In this document: piece by piece, positions 10,445-18,860 of the stretch
How the letters are laid out: each line of letters starts with the position of its first letter
Position numbering within the stretch: position 1 is the stretch's first letter
Assembly (NCBI RefSeq): GCF_036327415.1
Contig: NZ_CP123961.1
Location: forward strand, 1,364,001-1,428,000
From: Bartonella grahamii subsp. shimonis
GTDB taxonomy: Bacteria > Pseudomonadota > Alphaproteobacteria > Rhizobiales > Rhizobiaceae
Direction of reading: 5' to 3'
DNA length: 64,000 bases
Notes under the pieces: model-generated
The model's input: the letters and a program-made list of their open reading frames with translations, nothing else
Told to the model about the DNA's origin: nothing
Database searches by the model: none
Position numbers and translations under genes: made by a program

Positions 10445-10492
10445 AATTGATAGAGGAAATATGGAGCGTTTATAACGCACGTTTTGAGGTTC
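10405..10492 (+). pseudogene. Remnant of a sixth SUKH paralogue (recombination scar)
   Basis: These ~88 bases align with the central part of the neighbouring SUKH genes (the region coding YKxFLKNYGGGEIGxEEIFSIYNASFE), including a nearly unchanged run TTTATAACGCA. They lack the 5' and 3' parts of a gene and are out of frame with paralogue 1, whose stop codon falls inside. Read in the right frame the segment gives a NYGGGEI-like string. It looks like the scar of unequal recombination between tandem copies. Confidence 0.7.
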
Positions 10493-10496
10493 ATTT

Positions 10497-10982
10497 ATGA
10501 AAACCTATACCTTAGATGATGTTGTACAATTAATTGATAAAGTAAATAAATATGATGATGAGATTATCAATTTTGGTACTGCAGAGGATGCAGTTAGTGA
10601 TGTACGGATTAAAGAAGCAGAAAAAACTCTCGGTTTACAGTTTACAGCTTCTTATAAGGATTTTTTAAAAAATTATAAGGGAGGAGAAATTGGTTATGAG
10701 GAAATTTTTAGCATTTATAACGCAAGTTTTGAGGATTGTCCTGCTGGTGATATTGTTTACTATCACTTAACAGATATAAAAAATGGTTTAGCAAAACCAC
10801 AGCAGCTTGTTGTGAGTAGAACTGATTTTGGTGAGACATTTTACTTTGATTATACTCAGTTTCAGGATGATGAATGCCCACTCTATGTTGAGATTCCATC
10901 TGGAGCGTCACATTATTATGCAAGTAATTTTTATGAATTTCTCTGTAAAAGAATTAAAGAGCACGCAGGGGAAGATTTATGA
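10497..10982 (+). CDS. SMI1/KNR4 (SUKH) immunity-like protein, paralogue 2
   Basis: This 161-residue SUKH-family protein is predicted to be cytosolic and to bind a cognate toxin. It shares the MKTYTLDDV start, the EKTLGLQFTASYKDFLKNY core and the C-terminal YYASNFYEFLCKRIKEHAGEDL block with its neighbours. It differs in the variable segment around residues 78-95 and 125-140, the positions where toxin specificity would be expected to vary. Its stop overlaps the start of paralogue 3 in ATGA, implying translational coupling. The start is fixed by the shared N-terminus. Confidence 0.82.
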   Translation: MKTYTLDDVVQLIDKVNKYDDEIINFGTAEDAVSDVRIKEAEKTLGLQFTASYKDFLKNYKGGEIGYEEIFSIYNASFEDCPAGDIVYYHLTDIKNGLAKPQQLVVSRTDFGETFYFDYTQFQDDECPLYVEIPSGASHYYASNFYEFLCKRIKEHAGEDL

Positions 10983-11449
10983 AAACCTATACCTTAGATG
11001 ATGTTGTAGTACTAGTTGATAAATATAGCGATAGTATCGATTTTGGCACTGCAGAGGATGCGCCTGATGATATATGGATAAAGAAAGCTGAGGAAAGTCT
11101 CGGCTTACAGTTCACAACTTCTTATAAAGATTTTTTGAAAAATTATGGAGGAGGAGAAATTGGTTGTGAAGAAATATTTAGCATTTATGGGGATTATGTA
11201 GGTATTCCTGCTGGTGATATTGTGCATAAAAACTTATATCATAGGAAACATGGTTTTGCGACATTAGAACAGCTTGTTGTGAGTAGAACTGATTTTGGTG
11301 AAACCTTTTACTTTGATTATACTCAGTTTCGAGATGGAGAGTGTCCGCTCTATCTTAAGTTTCCACCTAGCGATCCCCAGTATTACGCAAGTAACTTTTA
11401 TGAATTTCTCTGTAAAAGAATTAAAGAGCATGCAGGGGAAGATTTATGA
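10979..11449 (+). CDS. SMI1/KNR4 (SUKH) immunity-like protein, paralogue 3
   Basis: This 156-residue member of the SUKH array is coupled to both neighbours by ATGA overlaps. The N-terminal region is shortened by about five residues relative to paralogues 1, 2 and 4 (VVLVDKYSDSIDFGTAEDA), a feature shared with paralogue 5. The 3' ~140 bases (about 11259-11400) are almost identical to the corresponding part of paralogue 4, which indicates recent gene conversion or duplication. The role as an immunity protein is inferred from the family and from the toxin gene upstream. Confidence 0.82.
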   Translation: MKTYTLDDVVVLVDKYSDSIDFGTAEDAPDDIWIKKAEESLGLQFTTSYKDFLKNYGGGEIGCEEIFSIYGDYVGIPAGDIVHKNLYHRKHGFATLEQLVVSRTDFGETFYFDYTQFRDGECPLYLKFPPSDPQYYASNFYEFLCKRIKEHAGEDL

Positions 11450-11922
11450 AAACCTATACCTTAGCTGATGTTGCAGTCTTAATTGATAAGGTTAATAAAT
11501 ATGATGATGATATTATCAATTTTGGTACTGAAGATGATGCAGTTGGTGATCTCGTGATTGAAAAGGCGGAGAAAACTCTCGGTTTACAATTTACATCGTC
11601 TTATAAGAGTTTTTTAAAAAAATATGTAGGAGGAGAAATAGGGGGTGAAGAAATCTTTAGCCTTTATAAGGAGTGTGGAGCAGATATCCCTGGTGGTGAT
11701 ATTGTTTTCCAAAACTTACTCGATAGAAAAGATGGTTTTGCGACATTAGAACAGCTTGTTGTCAGTAGAACTGATTTTGGTGAAACCTTTTACTTTGATT
11801 ATACTCAGTTTCGAGATGGAGAGTGTCCGCTCTATCTTAAGTTTCCACCTAGCGATCCCCAGTATTACGCAAGTAACTTCTATGAATTCCTCTGTAAAAG
11901 GATTACAGATAATTTGAAGTAA
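11446..11922 (+). CDS. SMI1/KNR4 (SUKH) immunity-like protein, paralogue 4 (chimeric)
   Basis: This 158-residue SUKH-family protein has a start that overlaps the stop of paralogue 3 in ATGA. Its 5' half closely resembles paralogue 1 (VLIDKVNKYDDDIINFGTE, FLKKYVGGEIGGEEI, NLLDRKDGFAT) while its 3' half is nearly identical to paralogue 3. The gene therefore looks like a recombinant of the two. It ends in KRITDNLK rather than KRIKEHAGEDL. The specificity of the protein cannot be read from the sequence. Confidence 0.82.
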   Translation: MKTYTLADVAVLIDKVNKYDDDIINFGTEDDAVGDLVIEKAEKTLGLQFTSSYKSFLKKYVGGEIGGEEIFSLYKECGADIPGGDIVFQNLLDRKDGFATLEQLVVSRTDFGETFYFDYTQFRDGECPLYLKFPPSDPQYYASNFYEFLCKRITDNLK

Positions 11923-12029
11923 ATTTCTTTGTATGGTGGTTTTACTTTCAAATTGCAATGTTAAACCACCATTATTTTTTTCTTTTCAAGAATGCAAGCG
12001 TCGTTAATATTTTTAGGGGGGAAGGACTT

Positions 12030-12497
12030 ATGAAAACTTATACTTTAGATGATGTTGCACAATTAATTAATAAGTATCCGGATGTTATCGACTTTGGCAC
12101 TGCAGAGGATGCACCTGATGATATATTGATTGAAAAGGCTGAGAGAACTCTCGGTTTGCAGTTTACAACTTCCTACAAGAGTTTTTTAAAAAATTACGGA
12201 GGAGGAGAAATTGGTTGCGAGGAAATTTTTAGCATTTATGGTGTAGGCTTTGAAACTGTTTATGGTGGTGACATTGTCTATAATCGCTTAACAGAAATGA
12301 AAAATGGTTTAGCAAAACCACAGCAGCTTGTTGTCAGTAGAACTGATTTTGGTGAGACATTTTACTTTGATTACTCTCAGTTTCAGGATGGTGAATGTCC
12401 GCTCTATTTTGAGGTAATATCTGGAGATCCCCTTTATTATGCAAGTAATTTTTATGAATTCCTCTGTAAAAGAATTATGGAACATGCTGGGAGGTAA
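12030..12497 (+). CDS. SMI1/KNR4 (SUKH) immunity-like protein, paralogue 5
   Basis: This is the last of the SUKH tandem genes, 155 residues when started at the ATG at 12030. That start is preferred over an upstream one at 11958 because it gives the shared MKTYTLDDV N-terminus and has a strong purine-rich ribosome binding site (GGGGGGAAGGA) just before it. A gap of about 107 bases from paralogue 4 breaks the tight ATGA coupling of the preceding genes, so it could be expressed independently. Its variable region (GVGFETVYGGDIVYNRLTEMKNG) resembles paralogue 2. The stop overlaps the next start by one base. Confidence 0.82.
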   Translation: MKTYTLDDVAQLINKYPDVIDFGTAEDAPDDILIEKAERTLGLQFTTSYKSFLKNYGGGEIGCEEIFSIYGVGFETVYGGDIVYNRLTEMKNGLAKPQQLVVSRTDFGETFYFDYSQFQDGECPLYFEVISGDPLYYASNFYEFLCKRIMEHAGR

Positions 12498-14455
12498 TGA
12501 CGATGCAAACCAAAGACGCAACAGAGATTTTAAAAAGACTTGGCTGGGAGCCTCATCGCGATAAAATGGGTGATATGTTTGCTTATTATCACCTCCCCGA
12601 TCGCATAGTGCGTATTCACTACGGCGTCATAGATTATGGACAAGATAGTGGTAGGTTGTGGGTTTCTGTCAGTCTTACCACTGCCGCCTATTGTCTTGGC
12701 TGTGAATATGCTAACGGTAAAGAATCGCAACTTCAATATAAGGATATGCTGATTTCTTCAGAAGAGAATTTTGGAGTTACAGCGCTGGAGTTTTTTGAAA
12801 ACCACGTTAAGGTAGCTTTAAATAAAGTGTTAGTTTGGGCGCAAGCACAAAATATTGAGCAAAATTTACGTGAAGAATCTGCTAATCATTCTCTCGTTGC
12901 AAAGGCTCTACTCGGCGAGATCGAAGCTTTAGGAAATTACAAACCTACACCTCAATTATACGTGCCAGAGTTTTCTGATTATGAAAAGATAACACAGGTT
13001 GAGCGCGTTATCTTTTTTGCTGAGGCTTATAAAAATAATGAATTGGATGACATTTTAGCACGCAAAAAACCGAAACAGCGCTCGATAAGCCTTACTGCAG
13101 CAAGTCGTATTCTCAAAACGCAAGGGTGGGTTTCTACGGAACTTGGAAAGATGTGGCTCTCTTTGCCAGATCGTTTTATTCAGTTTGATTTTGGTTTTGT
13201 ACGCCTCCATGACAATTACAATGTCCGTCTTGAAGCTGAGATCTCTAACGAAGAGATTTCTATAGCTTGTCGTTATATTCACGATAGTAGAAAATGTAGG
13301 CAGATATCAGCTACAAATATTTATCAGTCTTTTAATACGATTGGAGGAGGGATTTTTAGTGGTATTGATAAAGGGATTGATATTCGTGTAGAGACATTAA
13401 ATGAGCAGGAGCTTATCAAAATTTCTGAGCGGGTGATACAATGGGCGCGTGCTCAGGATTTAGAAGCAGCGATAGAAAGCAAAGCGCTTGTTCAAAAATA
13501 TAGCTCTTGTCCCGATATCCCATGGCATTTGGCTTGTTTAGCATTAACAGGTCAAATTGATGTCCTGAAATCCTATCAAAATGCCGTAAAAGCAGGTACG
13601 ATTTCTGAATATTTAGATGACGATGATGTGGAAAAATATGTTAATCACGCCGTTCATTTTGCTGAAGAACATTTAACCGTTTTAAAGGAGCGAGAGGCGG
13701 CGGATGCACGCATTGATGTACAATCTTTGGCTCTCCTTAATACAGTTTCTGAAATATTAAAAATGATGAACTGGACAGTCTATCGCGACAAAAATTATAA
13801 TCGTAATGCCTATTTTATAAGCAAAGACCGTATTATCAACATAATGTATAACCTTCAAAGTGATGAAGAAGAGCCGATTGTTGTATTTAAGGCTTCCCTT
13901 TCAACACTTAGTTTTTCTACGGCTCATAGGGATGTTTTTCCCGAGAAGCCTCAATATATAGCTCTCAAAGAGGTAGAAGAATTTTATACAGTTTCTAGTA
14001 CTGAATTGGATGAAGGCAAGCTAAAGGAGATTTGTACAGATATACTTGAGTGGGCTGATCGGCAAAATGTCAATCAAATCATCTATAATTATGCCGCTTT
14101 GCCAACAAACAGTGAATTTTGCCTTGCAGAATTTCACCTTATTGCACTTATTTTGACTGGCAATGTCAAAAAACTTAAGTTTTATAAGGAGAGTTTTCAA
14201 AGAAAGAACCGTCTAGGCTTTGTAGATACTATCACAAAATATGATATTGACAACGCGCTTACTCTTGCACGGGGTTATCGAGCAGGTTTTCCGAAAAATG
14301 CACCGATTTTGAGCTTGGATCCGCAAACAGCATCTGTTGCTTCTAAAACAACTTCTGTTGAAGTGGCAGGGGAAGTGGATGAAGCAGATGATAATGATGA
14401 CTGTCTCACCATGGAAAGTGCTGATCCTTTAAGCCTTTCAAAAGATAGTTTGTAA
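12497..14455 (+). CDS. Unrecognised protein with three divergent internal repeats
   Basis: I do not recognise this 652-residue protein as a characterised family. It is built of three divergent copies of a ~190-residue unit starting near residues 8, 200 and 415. Each copy opens with an ILK-x-GW helix, a D-R-[IF]-[IV] strand motif (LPDRIVRIHYG, LPDRFIQFDFG, SKDRIINIMYN), then a W-A-x-x-Q helix (VLVWAQAQN, VIQWARAQD, ILEWADRQN), and ends with a leucine-rich helix (LALTGQIDVLKSY, LILTGNVKKLKFY). No signal peptide or membrane segment is seen. The acidic C-terminus (EVDEADDNDDC) may be disordered. The start ATG at 12497 overlaps the preceding stop; ATG 12503 is an alternative. Its place at the end of the SUKH array suggests an accessory or immunity role, but this is only inference. 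Confidence 0.75.
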   Translation: MTMQTKDATEILKRLGWEPHRDKMGDMFAYYHLPDRIVRIHYGVIDYGQDSGRLWVSVSLTTAAYCLGCEYANGKESQLQYKDMLISSEENFGVTALEFFENHVKVALNKVLVWAQAQNIEQNLREESANHSLVAKALLGEIEALGNYKPTPQLYVPEFSDYEKITQVERVIFFAEAYKNNELDDILARKKPKQRSISLTAASRILKTQGWVSTELGKMWLSLPDRFIQFDFGFVRLHDNYNVRLEAEISNEEISIACRYIHDSRKCRQISATNIYQSFNTIGGGIFSGIDKGIDIRVETLNEQELIKISERVIQWARAQDLEAAIESKALVQKYSSCPDIPWHLACLALTGQIDVLKSYQNAVKAGTISEYLDDDDVEKYVNHAVHFAEEHLTVLKEREAADARIDVQSLALLNTVSEILKMMNWTVYRDKNYNRNAYFISKDRIINIMYNLQSDEEEPIVVFKASLSTLSFSTAHRDVFPEKPQYIALKEVEEFYTVSSTELDEGKLKEICTDILEWADRQNVNQIIYNYAALPTNSEFCLAEFHLIALILTGNVKKLKFYKESFQRKNRLGFVDTITKYDIDNALTLARGYRAGFPKNAPILSLDPQTASVASKTTSVEVAGEVDEADDNDDCLTMESADPLSLSKDSL

Positions 14456-14673
14456 CTCATAAGAAATGCTATCAAGACTATTATGGTTATGAGTTTTGAG
14501 GATTTTGATGGTTCCTTTTCCCCTCTTATATATTTTTTTCAATCAAAAATAAAATAATACATATAAGAAGCACCCCCAAAGCCCCCAAAACTAATGATGG
14601 GGAGTGCTTTGAAGGTTCACTGTTATATTGTTTAATGTTTTATAAGATTTCCAAATTGCCTCAGTGTGATGTC
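14456..14673. other. Intergenic region with an imperfect C-rich/G-rich dyad
   Basis: This lies between convergent genes. It contains AAGCACCCCC near 14569 and GGGGAGTGCTT near 14599, which can pair imperfectly and might act as a terminator between the two convergent units. No T-run follows directly, so the assignment is weak. Confidence 0.3.
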
Positions 14674-15710
14674 TTATGACTTTTCACTAAGGGATGATTC
14701 ATAACGTATGATAGGTCGACCGCCTTGGGAGCTATTGTCTCCAGAGATTTCATAAATATAGTTACAACGGCATAAAAGCTCTAAAGTTTGCTTAACGGCT
14801 CCATTGTCTGTTAAACATTTCCAATCACGTTTATAAACATTCCTTGCTGTAAAAACATCGGGCAAATGATCACAAGGTTCGACAATTAATGTTGTATGCT
14901 CTGCTGTTAATGTATCCTCCGACGCATAAAGACGTTTGGCATGACTTAACAGATAGTTTGACCAACGCAACGCTGTTGTGATAGCATAGAGTCCGATTTC
15001 AAAACGAGCACTGTCAAGAAGTTCGAAAATCAAGGTAAGGCTTGCTATGGTTTTAGGCATTTTCAAAAGATGCGATTGTAAGCTTTCTAGGTGACTACCT
15101 CCTTTTGCTCTCTATGAATATGCTCCAATCATTCATAAAATTTTTCTTGTGCTTTTGGTATAAAAACGCATGATCAGCGGATGTTCGGGAGAACCCAGTC
15201 GTTTATCACGAAAAGAACGAACACCCCTTCATATTTTTGCTAGCCCTCTTGATTGGGAGCTCTATCAACCAATTACCAATCTTTTGTATCATCGAGACAG
15301 ACCAGCATTTGAAAGCGTTGCAATAAACCGTCATCGTTTATTCTACGGTGTGTTGCTTGAATGAGTGGAATAATTCGTGAGGGTTGAATGCCTCCAATCA
15401 TAGATAAAGTGACATGAAGGATAAAAATGGTTCCACGCTCGATACGGTCATAGGTAAATTGATCATCTTCATTAAAAGCCGTTAGATGAAAAGCACGGTC
15501 TGTTGATATTTCTTACGTTCCAGATTGGCTAAAAAACCAGACAATTCATCACGCACCATTAAGAAACCACGGGGGTTTTCTTTTAACAATTCCCCAAGCT
15601 TTTCGACGGTCACATCATTGACAATAAGACGTCGTTTGACAAGAGTATCATCATTATTTTTACGAGTAGAAACTAAGCGGTGTGCAAAGTGATTATGCCA
15701 ATCATATTTG
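14674..15710 (-). pseudogene. DUF3987-type helicase/primase-like protein, decayed
   Basis: The minus strand holds consecutive pieces of one protein in shifting frames. The first piece reads RLIVNDVTVEKLGELLKENP and RGFLMVRDELSGFL, then stops. After a frameshift it reads HLTAFNEDDQFTYDRIERGT and GLLQRFQMLVCLDDTKDW, then stops, followed by a short VDRAPNQEG piece. An intact C-terminal section of ~130 codons (14674-15066, with KMPKTIASLTLIFELLDSA) completes it. These strings match the DUF3987 proteins of integrated elements, where they sit downstream of a primase. At least one frameshift and several stops show it is non-functional. Confidence 0.85.
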
Positions 15711-15812
15711 CAATATTATAAAAATAGTAATCTATCATTACTTACTGATACGGAGCGCAGTATTGTAGAAAATAATTTGCTTTAATTACCAAATAAATAA
15801 AAATACAGTTGA

Positions 15813-16085
15813 TTAAGGAAATTTTTGCTTTGTATGAAGCACACGTAAAATACGCACAACGCCATTTGAAATATCATAAATCATGATATAATTTGGATGT
15901 ACAATAAGTTCACGTGTATTTACAATTCATCCTAAACGACCAAGAGTAGGAAGTTTAATAAGTTTTTCTACTTTTTCAGATAAAAGTTGATCAAACTTTA
16001 AGGCAGCAGAAGGATTATCTTGTGATATATATTCACGTATCTTTTTGCGGTCAACGTGTGCTACTTGTGTCCAAATTAGCTTCAT
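15813..16085 (-). pseudogene. ParE/RelE-family toxin with in-frame TGA
   Basis: Read on the minus strand from the ATG at 16085 this gives MKLIWTQVAHVDRKKIREYI through KLIKLPTLGRLG, then a TGA. In the same frame it continues IVNTRELIVHPNYIMIYDI and VVRILRVLHTKQKFP before TAA. This is a complete ParE-type toxin of about 90 codons whose conserved arginine after GR-x-G appears to have become a stop (CGA to TGA fits). The start overlaps the antitoxin stop in ATGA, the standard toxin-antitoxin arrangement. The toxin is probably dead, unless the TGA is read through. Confidence 0.82.
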
Positions 16086-16372
16086 AAAGTTGATCTATCG
16101 AGTTTACTTTGTGTTTTTAAGCGCCATTCCTTTGCTTCTGCTTCGATTTCTTCAGAAGATATTATATCACCTGCATTAGCAGAATTTATCCCTAATTGAA
16201 CTTGTTCCCGAAACCATAAATCGTGTGCACTTTTTTCTTTTTGTTCTTTTACGATATCGCGCATATAATCCCGCAATAATTGTGCAGCAGATCTATCACA
16301 CGCCTTTGCTGCTTTGGAAAATTCATTTTTTAATACATCATCGACGCGAAAGGTAAATGTTGTCTCAGCCAT
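16082..16372 (-). CDS. Ribbon-helix-helix antitoxin of a ParDE/RelBE-type module
   Basis: This 96-residue protein begins MAETTFTFRVDDVLKNEFSK, a ribbon-helix-helix DNA-binding start (strand TFTFRVDD, helix LKNEFSKAAKACD, helix SAAQLLRDYMRDIV). A C-terminal arm rich in charged residues would bind the toxin. It is placed directly upstream of the ParE-like toxin with a 4-base overlap. It would be expected to autoregulate the operon. The reading frame is intact although the toxin is interrupted, consistent with loss of the toxin first. Confidence 0.85.
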   Translation of the reverse strand: MAETTFTFRVDDVLKNEFSKAAKACDRSAAQLLRDYMRDIVKEQKEKSAHDLWFREQVQLGINSANAGDIISSEEIEAEAKEWRLKTQSKLDRSTL

Positions 16373-16477
16373 TTTACGACCACTTAATGTGTTACAATAT
16401 AATTCTAATGTAATACATTTTTACTATTTCTTCAATAGCTACTGTTAGAATAGATATTTTATATCTATTTTGCATTT

Positions 16478-17170
16478 TCATAGGGTTGAAAGGGACGCCC
16501 ATAAATTAACGGGCTCTGATAACAACCTAGACAGCAGAGCCAGACCGGTTTCAATGCCCTCACAAATGACCAGATGTTTGGGATTGTCTTGGCTTAAATG
16601 CACAGCACCGCCCATGACAGACCCCAACATGGCTTTTGCTGGTTTTTGATCTGTTTTGCAGCCATTGGCTTGTAAAAAGGTTCTATGAATGGCAAAGGAG
16701 CCAGCACCCTTAACAAGAGCAACCAACGCGGGCAGTGTAATCCCTAAAGGGTGTGGACATTTGTCGTAAAAGCGTAAATCAGTAGGCAAATCACATGTAA
16801 TACCCCGCATACGTAAATAGGTTTCTGCTAAAGTATTTTTGATTGGTTGGCATTGTTGCCAAATTGCTTTTACTCTCTCTGCTTTCTGTTTTGCTCGTTT
16901 GAGATCAGCACAAAACTGTTTGGAGAAAGAAAGCGTCTGATCATAAGCTTGTTTTCCAAGCAAGCCAATTCTAATGAGCGCTTGTATGATCTCTCTAAAA
17001 GAGCAGCCAGCATAACAATAGAGTAAAAGCCGCCCATCATGTCCATTGGCAAGGAATAAGCTAGGCAGCCTATCATCATGAGCAGGGCAACGGGCTATCC
17101 CATAATATCCATGCCAACCCCCATGCAAGGCACGTGTGATACCCTGCGCATTCTTAAAAGAACACATCAT
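16478..17170 (-). pseudogene. Element-encoded primase (zinc-binding plus Toprim), C-terminally truncated
   Basis: The 230-residue product starts with a zinc-ribbon-like segment (GIARCPAHDDRLPSLFL to LLLYCYAGCSF, about 25-57, Cys at CPAHDD and CYAGC). It continues with a linker helix and the beginning of a Toprim domain (HLVICEGIETGLALLSRLL, about 197-215). It resembles the primases of integrative elements, which normally run on for about another 80-100 residues. Here the frame ends after WASLSTL, where the family usually continues ALSTSGM, and the remaining domain is not found downstream. It lies in the usual order integrase, AlpA, primase, DUF3987. Probably non-functional. Confidence 0.75.
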
Positions 17171-17270
17171 TTTAAATCCTATAACGTTGCGTCACAGCAC
17201 TGATTCTGCTACCTCTAGGGTGATGAGTTTGAGAAAGCCTTGTTCGTTCTTACGTGACAAGGTTTTCTTT

Positions 17271-17471
17271 TTATGCCACATCACTATGACGTTGCTGTTT
17301 TGCTTGCTCGATGACATTAAGAAGATCTGATTGTAACCAACGCGATAAAAAACCAAATTTTAAAGGTTTTGGGAGAGAGCCATTGGTGACATGACGCCGG
17401 AATGTTGAGACACTCATATGAAGCAATTTTGTCCTTTCACGGTCTGTCAAAAGAATATCATTTTCTGTCAT
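17271..17471 (-). CDS. AlpA-family transcriptional regulator / excisionase-like protein
   Basis: This 66-residue protein has a winged helix-turn-helix of the MerR/AlpA type: LLTDRERTKLLHMSVSTFRR followed by HVTNGSLPKPLKFG and RWLQSDLLNVIEQ. Proteins of this type regulate or act as excisionase in integrative elements and cryptic prophages. It lies between the integrase remnant and the primase of the same element. A dyad with arms near 17234-17244 and 17259-17269 (CCTTGT / ACAAGG) lies just downstream of its stop. The frame is intact. Confidence 0.85.
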   Translation of the reverse strand: MTENDILLTDRERTKLLHMSVSTFRRHVTNGSLPKPLKFGFLSRWLQSDLLNVIEQAKQQRHSDVA

Positions 17472-17680
17472 AATAATTTCCTTTCAATAGTAAAAATTGG
17501 AAACAAATCATGATGATTTATTAACCATATTTTGGTTCATTTTTGAAGGTATTTTATTTATAGAAAACAATATTTTATCATACAATTTCTGATGTGATAC
17601 GTGATGAATCTTATTGAGAAAGAATGAGAGAGAAGAGAGCTAAAGTTATCCACAGATAATGGGGTTATGCACCCCATATC

Positions 17681-18860
17681 TTAAGATTGACTCGTGACAT
17701 AAGCCGCCCATTTATCCATATAGATGCGACGCTGTTCTAGATAGTCAGTACGACGATAGGAGCGCTCTACTTTACCACCTACCGTATGACTTAGAATGGT
17801 TTCAGCGACCTCATAGGGGGCATCGGTTGTTTCAGCAAGCCAATTGCGTAAACTAGAGCGAAAACCATGGGGGCAGGCATCAATCTTATTCTCTCTCATA
17901 TACTTTGCCATACAACTATCAGCAAGGGGACCGCGACCGGTAGCAGAAAAAAAGAAATCATTGCGAGAGAACAAGCGCGCTTGTTTTAAGATTTCTAATG
18001 CCTCTGATGATAAGGGCACACGAAATTCTGTTGTAGCATCACGCAAACCTTTCATATTTTCAGCAGGGATTGTCCAGATATCATCTTCAATCTGATCTTT
18101 ACGAATATGACGCAAAGGATTTGTACGAGTACCTGTCAGAATAAGCAAACGCAAAGCCAATTGTGTTAGGGTTGATGCTTCGCAAAGTGTTTTATAAAAA
18201 GCCGGCACATCTTTCCAATCCATGGCTGGTAAGCTTTGTTTTTTATGACGTTGTTTGCCTAAGAGCGCGCGTGCTTTTTCTACTGCTTGTAAATCAACAT
18301 CTAACCCTAATGCAGCCGCATGTTTGAGACAAAGATTGAGACGAATGAGAGCTCTACGCGCTGTAACAGCTTTTGTATGCCAGATAGGGGCAAGGGTATC
18401 GCGTATCTCTGTTTGGGTAATCTTTGAAACGGGCAGACAGCCTAATTTGGAGAGAATATGGAGGCGTAAATGTAAAAACCAATTACAAACCTCACCATCA
18501 TTTTTTAATTCAGCTTTACGGTTTTCAAAAGCATCTAGAGCAATGCCATTTAAATAATGGAGATTGCTTATTGCTTTACACTTTTGTTTCTCACGTTCTT
18601 TATAATGGGATCACGCTCCTCACGTTAAATAGAGCGCCATCCAGTTGCCAATTCACGGGCTTGTTTTAAAGAAACATCTCGCAATGCACCCAAGCCCATT
18701 TCGCGGCGCCGACCATGAATGGTATAACGATAAAGCTATTGAGCACCACCATCTTTACGTTTGTGAAGAAGCAAGCCGGCATCATCGTTATATTTGCTAG
18801 CTCCCAATGTTGCGACAGCCCTTGGCACGTAAGACGGTTCATAAGAACCATTTTTACTCC
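17681..18860 (-). pseudogene. int: Tyrosine recombinase (integrase), N-terminus broken
   Basis: The C-terminal part is intact on the minus strand (17681-18223, 180 codons) with catalytic strings LLILTGTRTNPLRHI, ACPHGFRSSLRNWLAE, ILSHTVGGKVERSYRRTD. These hold the Arg, the H-x-x-R and the nucleophile region with Tyr. The same frame is open further upstream to about 18600 (FENRKAELKNDGEVCNWFLH, TQTEIRDTLAPIWHTKAVTA). Beyond this the N-terminal DUF4102-like part appears in another frame and is split by stops (ASKYNDDAGLLLHKRKDGGAQ-stop-LYRYTIHGRRREMGLGALRD in two pieces). It is the integrase of the decayed element spanning 14.6-18.9 kb. Confidence 0.88.

Noticed and set aside
15170..15364. 64-codon plus-strand frame
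   Set aside because: It is antisense to the DUF3987 pseudogene.
17234..17269. Rho-independent terminator near alpA
   Set aside because: There is a dyad CCTTGT/ACAAGG, but the T-rich run lies on the plus strand, where no gene ends; on the minus strand no U-run follows.
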